A stretch of 64,000 nucleotides of DNA, taken from the NCBI GenBank assembly GCA_039545315.1, contig BCIM01000005.1:498609-562608 (forward strand), given 5' to 3'. The translations under genes and the position numbers were made by a program. The stretch's first letter is position 1, and every line of letters starts with the position of its first letter. The notes below the pieces were generated by a model. That model saw nothing but the letters and a program-made list of their open reading frames with translations. It was not told the origin of the DNA and did no database searches. The DNA is from Kondoa malvinella. Lineage: Eukaryota; Basidiomycota; Agaricostilbomycetes; Agaricostilbales; Kondoaceae. Positions 1 to 10,063 of the stretch are shown here, piece after piece.

Positions 1-766
1 ACGGCGGTGCCGCCTCCAACAAATTTCGAAGGTCAGCCAAGCGTCAGAGATGTAAGGTTTCGTTGCATCTCCTGCAGTCAAAACTGAGCAGTCGGTCACA
101 GAGAGTTGTGCGTGTCTCAATAATGACGTTTCTCGGCGTCTAGATAATCTGCCGTCCGAATAGGAACGCGGAGAGCAAGTGCTTTGTCCGGAGTGTCATG
201 TTCCTTGTATTCACCCACGCAAAGCGCCTCGTCTACACAAGTGTGAAGGTGGCCAAAATGGATATGATCCTGCTCATTTGAATCTGGTAGATTGCAATGG
301 CCATCTCTGGGTCAAGCGTGTGCCGGTGCGTCGTTTCCTTTGTATTTCCAGATGGCTCATTGACGATAAGCCGACTATCCAGTAGTAGGCTGTTGTTGTT
401 GGCATCCGCAGGGAGAGTGCGCTTTTGGCATCTCCGATCTGTCTCGGACCTGGCGTTCTGCTTTCTGTACATTTATTTCTTCCAACTAGTTTTGTTTCGT
501 GCTACACGTGGGGCGCAGTACCGTACTGCAATGCTTCCATGTCATTTCGACTTGACAAGTTTGCATGATTTCCCCAACATGAAAAGTTACAGTTCTATGA
601 CCACCTTCAGGCGCGGGAGTTTCCTTCTTGCCTGGATGTGTACTTGTATTGAAACTCTTGGCGACCGTACTATCACTGCCAGTCCGTCTGATTTGAAGGT
701 GATATGCGATAATGCAAGTGCGTGGTATAGTACAATGGACCCCCTACATTATTCTTGGGCACGCCT
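1..766. other. Left edge, no supported gene
   Basis: No gene could be supported here. In plus frame 1 the first 90 bases read open to a TGA at 88-90, which could be the last codons of a gene entering from the left, but 29 residues are too few to judge. Open frames on both strands between 230 and 815 have no recognisable domain, and the longest runs into the 3' end of the lipase gene on the other strand. Confidence 0.3.
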
Positions 767-3740
767 TTACTGCTCGTCATCAGATGAATCCGTGGTAGAA
801 ATCGCCGAGCTGTAATGCTGAGTAGTTGAAGCTTCATCTTGACTCTTGCCTGTCATGTCGCCCATCGAAAAGCGCCGCTGGACGTTCCGTTGACCGCCTC
901 TCTTCCGCGAATTGTTCTGACTTTCGCTTGCTCCTTTTCGAATCCCCAACTTGCGCATGATCTCCTGTCGTTTGATCTGAGTAGCATTATCCTCTTGATC
1001 CGCTTGAGCATTCGCAGGGATCTTGCTCTTGCTGAGACTCTTGAGCTGCCTGCGAGGAGTTCGCTCTTCTTCCGATTCCAATGCTGTATCCGTATCAACA
1101 GTAGGCAAAGGAGCCGTGCGACCGCCAGCGTTCTGCCGAAGGACATCTCGAGCTTCTTCTCGTCCCTTGTCAATTTGCTTTTCGATCCTATCAAAGTAGC
1201 ACAGGAAGTTAGCAAAAGCCTTAGCGGTTACATTCTAAGCACTGACTTCATTCGATTATCGATCATGTGCAGCTTGGGCCAGGTAGCTCTTTGTCCAACA
1301 TCGATCATGCGCTCCAATTCAGCTGGATCTGGATCTGTGAGGATGCGGACCCAGTCTTTCGCTCTAGCTCTCGGCCAGATCGTGACTGAGCCGTCGAAGC
1401 GTTGCCTGTCAATGTCTTAGTACCTTATTAAAGCAGGAATATGTTGGCATACAGAAAGACAGATGACCAATTTTGCCCACCGAATTCAGGCATGAGCTCC
1501 AGGTCTCGAATGACCTATTGCCCTGATCAACCAGACTGCATTGAAGGTCACGGTAGACGTACTCTGAAGTTCTTGGTCAATTCGATCTTCAGGTACTGTT
1601 CAGCCGCTGACAGTAGGAAGCCTCCTCGCCAGCCTTTGCCTTTGCTATACAATAGGACAAGAGGGTCAAATGATGATCAGACTCCCTACTAGGACACGAA
1701 CCGATGAGATACAGGTCGACCAGGCGATCCTCTAGGCTGAAAACTGGTCAAACGGTCTTCATGAGCCTTTGTGCTTCAGGACAAAGGAAACCCCACGAAC
1801 AAGAAAAGACTGATATGCGGGTTGACTTGACTGACAATGGAGAAGTTGCAATTGAAGAGCAGATGCAAGCTCTGCAGCGGTATGTCCACTCGCAACGAAC
1901 CATCTTTATGTCTGCCTTGATATTCCCATGGACTGATTTCACCATTTGGTTTCTTGGTCCTGTGAGCAGGAAGAATTCAACAAATCGTCAAGACGATAGA
2001 TGATATTCTAACTCACAACAGTACGACAGGTGGAAGGATACCAGGAACTGCTGCAGAAGCGATACAAGCGGTGAAGATGACACAGTCAGGTGCGGTTAGG
2101 TAGTTCAATAGTTTGGTAGGCGAGTGCGTCTCGAATGGCTTAACGCAGTGTAAGCGCGAGACCGTTCTACACACGATGATGCTTACAATGACGGAAACAT
2201 TCAGCACTCTTCCGGTCCGTTCATAAGCTTCGCGGAAAGTCATCGAACCCTGCTTACAAGTCAGACACGCAGGTTCAACCACTCCAACGTGCTTACCAGA
2301 GTGAACCAAGAGGCCTTCTTTGCCCAATCTACAGGATCGAACCTCGCGCCGGTCTGCCAAGCTCGTTTCGACCAGATCTTAAAGCCATCTTCACAAGCTG
2401 TAATCTTGTTTGCTATTTCTGGCACGACCAGTTTCTTGAGTTCTTCGTCCGTTCTTGAGCATACCAACGCAGCGACTGTGGGATGCTATCAGCTGATCAG
2501 ACGACAATGCGACAGACGAGCGATGAACCCACGTAAAGCGCCAGCGGATGTCCCACTCATCACTCGAGGTAAAAGACCAGCATCCAACAATGCTCGGACC
2601 ACACCGAAATGGTAATAACCAAACGAAGCACCTCCGCTAAGGCAAAGAGCAGTAGAACCGAAATGACGCGAGACTTGTCTGAAGAAAGCCGCTTTCTCGT
2701 CCTTATTCAATTCGGTAGTAGTGCGAATGTATTGAAGGGAAGTCTCGACTTCGTTTAGGTAGTCTTCTACTAGATCTGTCGGAGCCCATGCAAACCGACC
2801 ATCAGAGGAATTCTGAAAGTCGATGCGCACACCGACCTTTTGTCCCATAGTACGTCTCAGAATACAGACGAGCAGACTCGAGGCCAGCAAAGTTGGATCG
2901 AAGGCAGATCTAGGACTTAATCAGCAGGAGAACAGCAGACTAAGCCTAGAGCCTACCTCTAGAACAGTCCGGACACCATCTGCGTCGTTGTTCTGTCTCA
3001 TCTGACGCAGATTGTCCCGAACACGCTTGACTAGCGCCGTGTCATAGTAGGAATAGGCAGCATTGCGTTTCCAAAGGTGAAAGCCGAGCCCTGTGAATCT
3101 CTTCTTCAAGGACTGGAATACCAGAAATGAAGACCCAAGCTCACACTCGTCCATCTTTAGAGCTGCAGCTTTCCACGATGGGTAGTCAGGCGCTAGCCGC
3201 AGTGCCTTCCTCAATCGATGCTTTCTTCCCCACCCTTTCAAGACCTGAGCATGGCAAATAGATGACCGGATAGCAAGACAAACAGTAGAAGCCCCATTCT
3301 ACCACATTGACGAGTTGTCGAACGAGAATGTAGCCCAAGAATTCGAGCGAGATCAAAGTAAACAGCAAGCTCAACAGCGGCTGTCAAAGACACGATCTTG
3401 TCAGACCCGACAATCACTATGGGCATATACTGACCCAACGACTCAGATCATAAGCCCAGCCTTCTCTAACGACATCTCGAGAGCTTCCAGACTTTAGACC
3501 AGGCATCTTGCGAGTCTTTTGCTTGACAGGCGCCCAATCAGGCAATGCTTTAATGGACGCAGTACTGGTCAACGGCGTGTTTCCATATGGGTTCTGGTCG
3601 TTCACGGAAGCGAGAGCACGAGCGAAAGCTTCAACAGCGATAGGGTCGGAATAATCTTCGTCAAAGGAACACGCAGCTCCTGGTGCTAGGCGATCTGGCT
3701 GACCCTCTCTGGCAGCTGCAGCGACAGGTCGAGCGGGCAT
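767..3740 (-). CDS. TGL4: Patatin-like triacylglycerol lipase, TGL3/4/5 (SDP1) family
   Basis: Predicted lipid-droplet triacylglycerol lipase, roughly 750 residues over about a dozen exons. The start at 3740 opens a short disordered N-terminus. A hydrophobic segment follows (PLLSLLFTLISLEFLGYILV), then the DUF3336 region (GRKHRLRKALR, later GLESARLYSETYYGTK), then the patatin domain. The oxyanion loop reads GGASFGYYHFG and the nucleophile elbow GTSAG has its Ser codon at 2546-2548. Further patatin blocks are DEELKKLVVP, SPTKLLNYLTAPDCVIF and ASAAVPGILPPV. The C-terminal part keeps SVTIWPRARAKDWVRIL and WPKLHMIDNR, and the tail is acidic and Ser-rich. Two supported introns are 54 bases (after LSRW) and 58 bases (after RQLVNV). 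A frame reading MGQKVGVRIDF is intronic. Family known: TAG hydrolysis, with side activities in Tgl3-5. Which yeast paralogue it matches is uncertain. Confidence 0.93.
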
Positions 3741-4490
3741 CTTGAAGCTCCTCTACCACTACTTGGTGCTCGAAGGGCAAGCAGCAAATAATGACGTTTT
3801 GTTGTTGTCCGCACACAGCGAGACATCTTATGCAGTCTGTACCAGCTACAGAACGTCTGCAACGGCGCAAAAAGTCATACGCTGGTCAGCGGCAAGCATC
3901 AACTACAGTATTGCTATTTTCCAAAACTGTGCAGCCGCAACGAACAGGTAGTCATCCTTCCTCTCCTACCTCATACACACCTACACGCCTCGTCTGCTAC
4001 ATGATGTACCTGCTTCAAATCTGATCATTATCTCTTCCTTGGCCTTCTTTGACGCCGGCGAGCAGCTGGCCATCCCGAACGGTCAGTCTCCTGTACTCTG
4101 TCTCTCTGAGACGGTGTTCGCCCTCTTTGTCCGTCTCAATCCGTCTGACCACGAGAGCGAGGTTCGAGCAACTTTTGCTGTTCATGAATTTCTTCATCAC
4201 ATGCTGTTGCAAAACCCTGCAGCGTTCTAAGCTGAATTTGACTCGCGCCTCAGCGCCTCAGCATATGTATCTTCGCAGGGCAGTTGACCATAACCTCTGA
4301 TACACGAGTCATGCACGGACCTTGAAGCGTCCAAGCGAAGCATGGCGTAGATGGAGTTTCACAAACCTTCTGAGGTAAAGGCAAAGTCGATCTGCACAGA
4401 GCCTCTTTGCTTGTGCCCTGCCTTTTATCTCTTTCCGCTCTTCTTGTTCCGCACCGCAACGCAAAACTTTCACTCTCTTTCCTTTTAGTA
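3741..4490. other. Divergent intergenic region between lipase and seven-TM gene
   Basis: About 750 bases separate the two divergent start codons, so both promoters should lie here. Short open frames on both strands show no domain. A pyrimidine-rich stretch ending in TTTTAG lies directly before the ATG at 4491, which could be the 3' end of a 5'-UTR intron of the seven-TM gene. No other structure was seen. Confidence 0.4.
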
Positions 4491-6267
4491 ATGGACGCAT
4501 TGACTGAGCTCACAACAGCACTGAAAGCTCTGCCGCCTTCAGTCAACCCGTATCCAGTCTTCATTGAACAGATCAAAGAAGCTGCGCAGTAAGTCAATAT
4601 TCATTGGCGCTTGTTCCGATGACTGACATGGAATCGATAGACCTACTCCGTAAGCTGACCATCTCGATCCGTCCAAGCTCTTTTGATCCCTTATTTGAAA
4701 TATAGCCCAAGCTACTTTGCATCCGTCATATACACCTGCTACGGCCTTTGCGGTTTAGGCATTATCGCAGCCATCTCGATTCTGGTCGTCAAATGCTTGA
4801 ACGGTGGCATCTGGCTATGGACTGGAAGGACAACGCCGCGAGGTACACTACATGCTCCGAACACCTCCTTCTTGGTTACCCTACTTTGTCTACTTGGTTT
4901 CATCACTTCGATCATCACAATGTTTTTCACTAAACGGGCTTACTTTGATGGCGGAGACGCTGGCCCTTTGCTCATCTGTGCAAGTGTTCCATGGGCAGTC
5001 GTTGTATCTATAACATGGTAAGCTAGTAATGCACCTGTCACCATGCATCGCTGATCACTGCTTTCAGGTTGGAGATCTGGAGTACGACCTTCTTATACTA
5101 GAAAGAACCTAGCTAATTCACATTTCTACAGCTATGGCAACCTCTCTCTACCTGCACCACAGTTCCAGATATGGCTATGCTCGCGATCGCCAGCTCTTTC
5201 ACCCTGTCTTGATCACCATCGCTGCTTTGATCTTCTTCCCTATGCACTACGGCACCACTATTCCTCTCTTTATTGCGGCCGGGCGCAAATATACTCAAGG
5301 CAACGCCAACTTTACAGCATTCACCAATGCCGTTGCGCCTTTCACGGAGCGATGGGTTTCTGGAACGGCTTTCACACTTACTGGACTTGAACCTTTCATC
5401 CTGCCTTTGATGGTCTATGTGTACGTGCTGCTCTTCAATAGGCTTACTCTGATGCTGACTATGTATACTGCCATAGACAAAAGATGGAGGCTGTGTTTGA
5501 TGCGGTTGTGAGAAGCTACACTGCGCACACTGTCTTTTTGATGATCTCGTGAGCGCTGATGATATCGCGAAGGACCGTTTAACCTTTCCCATAAGCATCG
5601 CACTTTTCTTGCCCGTTTCTTTCGTCTATGGAAGAATGTTGAAGAGCCAGATCAAAGGCGTGGAGAGAGCAGTGGACTCCAGCAAGGCATCGAGCAGCGC
5701 AGAGTTCAGGTCGATCAAGAGAGCCTACAACTTGCTTCGGTTGGAGAGCTTGCTGATCATTGGACTGGGCTTGCTCTATGTCGCAGAGTGTCTTTGGTTG
5801 GTGGCAGACCCCGATGAGGTAAGTTTTCGTTGAGCTATTGCTTCGTGGGAGCTGATTCGCAGCAAACAGGTCATCAGGGACGGCAGAAACGTCGCTATAC
5901 TTTACACGCTAGCTTTCATGACTACTGTTCTGGCCGAACTCTTCCTCTGCCTTATTCTGCTGTACAACTCTCTGCGTCCTCTTTACCGAAAGAATCATCG
6001 GAAAAACTCCAGTCAAACTCTCAGCGGTGGAATTACGGTCGAAACTGAAGTCATGGTCCACATTGATCAGGGTAAATCTTCAGCTGCTTTATTAGCAATT
6101 CGCCTTGCTGATGTCTGTCCATAGATGAGAACCGTAATCCAATGGCCTATACCTTGAGCGAGTATAAGTCGAAGCCAGTCAACGCGACCGGAGAACGCTC
6201 TCTCGCCTACGCACATCAGCTCGAGACGGCCATCCATCTCGACAGTGATCAGAAGTCTATCCTGTAG
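4491..6267 (+). CDS. Seven-transmembrane orphan protein, copy 1
   Basis: Multi-exon gene for an integral membrane protein of roughly 420 residues that I cannot assign to a named family. The N-terminus reads MDALTELTTALKALPPSVNP. Hydrophobic segments follow: YTCYGLCGLGIIAAISILVV, SFLVTLLCLLGFITSIITMF, ICASVPWAVVVSI, HPVLITIAALIFFPMHYGTT, FPISIALFLPVSFVYG, RLESLLIIGLGLLYVAECLW and LYTLAFMTTVLAELFLCLIL. That gives about seven spans, with a basic loop before the sixth and a hydrophilic tail ending SDQKSIL. The count and topology resemble GPCR-like proteins, but no diagnostic motif was seen, so the role is open. It shares the NPY-containing N-terminus and the WLW...T..P.G segment with the gene at 35863-37683. 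Its start is about 750 bases from the divergent lipase gene. Confidence 0.75.
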
Positions 6268-6660
6268 GCTACAGGCAGCCTCGCTCATAAGCCTTGAGCC
6301 TTGTGTCGGGGTCAATATGTTCGGCTTCGTGTAAGGGATATGCAAACAGAGGTTAGGATATCCGTAGAGCTATGCATTGGCATTATATACGTGTCTGCTG
6401 TGCAGCTCATCATTCTCGACGAGCGCTAGAGAAGTATCGAGAGTCTTCGGAGGAGCGGCATAGAAAGGGCAATATCAAAAGCTACAGCAGGAGCATTGGA
6501 GCGAGCAGAGCGCAAAGTAAAATGTCATTCATAAGGTTATGCATGTTCCGCCCTAATTGTCAGACGGTTTGTGAGGACACGACCCCAATACTTCCCCTTG
6601 CGTGGTGTGCATCTTTTCGTATTTGTTTAGCTGGTGATAGCACAGTCAGCTATCGCGCCA
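6268..6660. other. Intergenic, nothing seen
   Basis: The 3' ends of the plus-strand seven-TM gene and the minus-strand gene face each other across about 390 bases. Only short unsupported frames are present. Confidence 0.4.
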
Positions 6661-8180
6661 TCACCGTAGGAATGTACTGACTCCTTCTTTGGCTGTATGA
6701 GTATTCTGACACTCGTCCGTGTGGCAGAAATGTCGAAACAAGGTGTGGCGAACAATGATATGCGTTTGCACCTGTAGGAATGGCCCTCAGCACAGTCATA
6801 GCTGATCAAATTCACTCACTGCAGATGAATCTGGTTTGTGGAATGCACATAGGGGACATTTATATGGCCCGTCTTTTTGTGGCTCGCCGATGATTTTCAT
6901 CGCTTCTAGATGAGCAGCTCAGCCGAATTGCTCGCCTTCTTCGCGTTTGGGGTAGTCTCCCGTCCCTCTTTATACCCTGGGCTGCGCTCGACATGTGACA
7001 ACACTTGAATGCAAGGCGTAGGATGAGAAGGCTGGAAGTAGAGTAGACGTGGTAGAGAAGAAGAGCCAAAGACGAGCTCTGAACGCTAAGAACCGAAAGG
7101 ACAAAGGAAGGTAGACCATTCGTGCTGAATGCATAGTTCTAGCAAGTTCTTGGAGCTGGTGCTTAGACATACTTGCACAGTACGTCGCTGGCATCTTCCA
7201 TTCGACGAAGCTCCTGTTGTTGATGACGAAACAGAAGACATGCTGAAGTTGTACGGAGAGCACCGACGAAAAACAGGACAGACGTAGCGACTGAAAGTAG
7301 CATACAGATGGCCGGATGACATGTGCACAGAAGTAGCTGCTCCTTGAACGGAGACTTCGCCATCCCGGATTTTCGATATGATAAGTCTCGGATTTTCGAT
7401 ATGATATGCGGGATTCGTTGAAGTCTTTCGGATAGCGTAGTCTTCCATTGCTTGTTCGTAGCAAATCAAACGATCCGCCAAGGACACCAGAGGAGAACAC
7501 TTCATTCGGCCACATCAGTCCAAAATAATTCTGTCTGCTTGGAATTGCTGCGAGCGCATGGACCAGCGTTTGATGATATTTGACCGCAGCGCCAAGATAT
7601 TGTTCGCATTCGGCCAGGGTAATCGAACTGATTGCATCGGACAAGGAGGTATAGCTCTTGTGTGAGACTTCGTCGGCGTTTTCGCTCTACTCCCAGGACT
7701 AGCGAAATCGAAGATAGCAGACCGCAGCATATGGAGACTTGTCCTATGCTTTGCAAGATGAGCTAGCTGCATTCACAAGAGCCACAAGAGCAAAGCGATT
7801 CCATGATGACCGGCAAAAGTTGAAAGCCCCGGAGAGCTTGCGAGGTGAAAGTCTTCAGAAAGATACATGAGCATGGTCGCAAGCGCCGAGAGTTCAGCTC
7901 TGGAGAATAGTCGAGATGACCGTACTTTGACGACTTGATGCCGGCTAGCAGCAACACAGCAGACTTTTTACGCGCATAACAGATAGGCCCCTTTGAAGCG
8001 AAGCAGGATAGCAAAGAAGAAAAGCGGAATGACTGGCAAAGATCCCCCTACAGCCTTCGCGCAAGCCTTCAAGGGAAACAGAGAAGCACAATCATAGGAG
8101 ACTGTTAGGAGTATAGCATAGGTACCACTGGCAAGAAGGCTGAGTAGTACCCGCCTCCCGGTATTCGGGCAATGACGCAT
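6661..8180 (-). CDS. Probable membrane protein with a C-terminal C2H2 zinc finger
   Basis: Gene model rebuilt from several short exons. The 5' half is less certain than the 3' half. A possible start at 8180 opens MRHCPNTGRRVLLSLLASGT with hydrophobic stretches (LPVIPLFFFAILLRF). Middle exons read SENADEVSHKSYTSLSDAIS, AECEQYLGAAVKYHQTLVHA, then after a 50-base intron SERLQRIPHIISKIRDLSYR and a hydrophobic stretch HPAICMLLSVATSVLFFVGA. The last two exons join across a 48-base intron. The join gives Cys-x2-Cys-x12-His-x4-His, an exact C2H2 spacing starting at YKCPLC and ending at VRH, which supports the splice. The stop is TGA at 6661-6663. A membrane protein with such a tail is unusual. Two separate genes, with only the 3' one carrying the finger, remain possible. 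Confidence 0.42.
7366..7405. repeat. Two-copy direct repeat, 17 bases
   Basis: CGGATTTTCGATATGAT occurs at 7366-7382 and again at 7389-7405 with six bases between. It lies inside a predicted exon of the minus-strand gene, so the repeat would be translated. The 23-base period is not a multiple of three, so the two copies are read in different frames. Confidence 0.85.
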
Positions 8181-8281
8181 TTTCGCAATCCCGCTTCTTT
8201 CTTTGCAACAAGCACTTTTGCAAAACTATATCCCCTCAATAGACCCCAAACACCCTTCAAACACTCTATACCACCTTCAAT

Positions 8282-8936
8282 ATGCCTTTCACAGTAAGCT
8301 TTTTATCGAACGCCAACAATCAAGCAAGCTGACGAAATATCCGTGTTTAGGCCTCTGACATGTAAGCCTCTGCCTCTTTCTGCTCTGTAGGGGACATGCA
8401 TTAATGGCCGGACTGGATTCGACAGCTGCAAGATCATTCTCGCTATCGTAGGTTTTTTCTCGTCTTGCCGGGCTTGAACGCCAATGCGAAGAACTTGGCA
8501 CTGACACTTCTATTCTATTTAGTTCCTACCTCCGTATGTCTCCTCACTGTGTTGCCCTGCACTGTGTTGCTAATGTTCGACTTATCACTGTGCAGTCTCG
8601 GTGTTTTCTTGGAGCGCGGGTAAGTCATCGTGAGGACCCAGATACGGCTCCAAAGCTCACGGACGTGTGTAGATGTGCTATAGATTTTTGGATCAATGTG
8701 TTATTGACTATACTGGTCAGAAAAATTTAACTCAAAAGGCTAGTATACCTGAACTGAAGTATAATTCGAAATGTCAGGGTTTCATTCCCGGAATCAGTGA
8801 GTTTCCCTTCTGCCCAAAGCGTAGCGTGTGCTGATTTGGCTGTGCAGTCCACGCTCTGTACATCAGTGCGTATTGGTCTCACTCTTCTGTTTTGGCAGAT
8901 TTTGATTGGACCGGCGATACAGTTCTCAAATATTGA
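8282..8936 (+). CDS. PMP3: Pmp3 plasma-membrane proteolipid, eight or nine exons
   Basis: Small two-TM plasma-membrane protein of the Pmp3/UPF0057 family, linked in yeast to membrane potential and salt tolerance. It is invisible as an open frame and was assembled from exons at 8282-8293, 8351-8361, 8426-8447, 8523-8533, 8596-8619, 8673-8715, 8778-8796, 8848-8865 and 8899-8936. The product has 65 residues: MPFTASDICKIILAI, FLPPLGVFLERGC, INVLLTILGFIPGIIHALYI, then an unusual tail NFDWTGDTVLKY. The family core (FLPPLGVFLERG, PGIIHALYI) is intact. The last intron is only 33 bases, a multiple of three with no in-frame stop, so it may be retained, adding 11 residues. The typical family tail is two to four residues after YI. 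It starts 101 bases from the minus-strand gene start proposed at 8180. Confidence 0.93.
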
Positions 8937-9240
8937 GCAAGACAAGAGAGAGCCAAGGGCGATGAGCGAGGTTTGACTTGTACTGCAAGTGAAACGGACA
9001 CTCTGAGCCTGACAGAAGTGTACGGGAAGCGTGTAATAGTAATTAAGAAACACGCGTAGCCATATAGACTGGTAGCTTGCGATTCACTGTCACACAGTGG
9101 CCTTGTAGACTCGCGCGTAGCCATATAGGCTGGTTCTTATCCGGAGTTTTCACCTTGCCTCGACATGATGCATGATGGAATGTCGGGTCTTTGACGATTT
9201 TTTCTGCTCCTTTGCCCAATACCACTCTGATCGCTTTGCA
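8937..9240. other. Intergenic with short repeats
   Basis: About 300 bases between Pmp3 and the CCDC137-like gene, both on the plus strand. It holds the direct repeat listed separately and no coding sequence that I can support. Confidence 0.5.
9052..9134. repeat. Spaced direct repeat (22 bases) flanking a small palindrome
   Basis: ACGCGTAGCCATATAGACTGGT at 9052-9073 recurs at 9113-9134 with two mismatches, 61 bases apart. Between them lies CACTGT-CAC-ACAGTG (9085-9099), a six-base inverted repeat. The block sits about 110 bases before the CCDC137-like start codon, so it could be a regulatory site. That is inference only. Confidence 0.8.
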
Positions 9241-10059
9241 ATGCCTCACAAAAAAGCCAAACGTAGTATAAGACTAGACAGGAGTACCAAACGGTGCGTC
9301 TCAAGGCTTTACTCCCTCTACCGAAAACTCATCATCAAAAAATACAGAGGACATGACCTAGCACCAACTTCACAGGATACCTTAGTCTCCAATGGATTGT
9401 CAAAGAACGTTTCTCGCATCCTGAACGCTGAACAGACTCGTCTCACAGCCAAACGCAAACGTGCCATTGACCCTAAAGCTGAACCTATCACGAACCTCAA
9501 GATCCAACCTCATGAGTCACTGCGCAAATTCAGCGAGCGGGCCGAAATGGAACTCCGACCTCAAATCACTCGAGCGATCAAAGAGTCGTCCAAGTTGAAC
9601 AATGCGGGCAAGTTGAACAAGGCGCAGAAGAAGAAACAGCGTAGAGAGAATGAAGAGGCCCAATTGGGTGAAGATACGGAGTTTTATGGGTTTGATAGAC
9701 CGGAAAAGGAGATTAAAGACTTTCAAACTGTCGAGAGGGTCAGTTTGAGGGATGGTCAGTGTTTCTCTCTTGTCCGCCCAGACTGGCCATCTGATGTGCA
9801 AGTCCGTACAGTCGCTATGGAGCCGCCGACCTTGAATCTCAAGAAAGGGAACGAGAAGCTCGGCGGATTAAGTAGCGGTCGATTACCTATCTCAATGTCC
9901 CAGAAAGAAGCTATAGAGCAACAGCGAGAGAAGGCAATACAAAGGTGCGCGGCCTCATACAGCATATGCGAGACTCTCACTGATAGTTTGCTTGCGACGT
10001 ACAGATATCGAGAACTAAAAGCAGCAAAGGAAGCAAGCAAAGAACAATCAACAGCATAA
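9241..10059 (+). CDS. CCDC137-like nucleolar/ribosome-associated basic protein
   Basis: Highly basic protein of about 220 residues, start MPHKKAKRSIRLDR. Introns are supported at 9294-9347 (after STKR), near 9757 (joining SLRD to VRTVAMEPPTLNL) and near 9945 (joining AIQR to YRELKAAKE). Features are a Lys/Arg-rich N-terminus, GHDLAPTSQ, SRILNAEQTR, a central coiled-coil-like Lys/Gln/Arg stretch, the EPPTL motif, and a C-terminal REKAIQ...YRELK helix. This order matches CCDC137, a poorly characterised nuclear/nucleolar protein family. Its stop codon is four bases from the stop codon of the convergent sorting-nexin gene, so the two transcripts almost certainly overlap at their 3' ends. Family assignment is from motif order and is moderately secure. 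Confidence 0.8.
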   Translation: MPHKKAKRSIRLDRSTKRCVSRLYSLYRKLIIKKYRGHDLAPTSQDTLVSNGLSKNVSRILNAEQTRLTAKRKRAIDPKAEPITNLKIQPHESLRKFSERAEMELRPQITRAIKESSKLNNAGKLNKAQKKKQRRENEEAQLGEDTEFYGFDRPEKEIKDFQTVERVSLRDGQCFSLVRPDWPSDVQVRTVAMEPPTLNLKKGNEKLGGLSSGRLPISMSQKEAIEQQREKAIQRCAASYSICETLTDSLLATYRYRELKAAKEASKEQSTA

Positions 10060-10063
10060 TATT

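Noticed and set aside
297..815. A 172-codon plus-strand open frame at the left edge
   Set aside because: No domain, no codon or motif evidence, and it runs into the 3' end of the lipase gene on the other strand.
2489..2890. A lipase start at MGQKVGVRIDF
   Set aside because: The segment is intronic. Splicing GTCGGT...CCGACAG joins GTK to DLVEDYLNEV and restores the family sequence.
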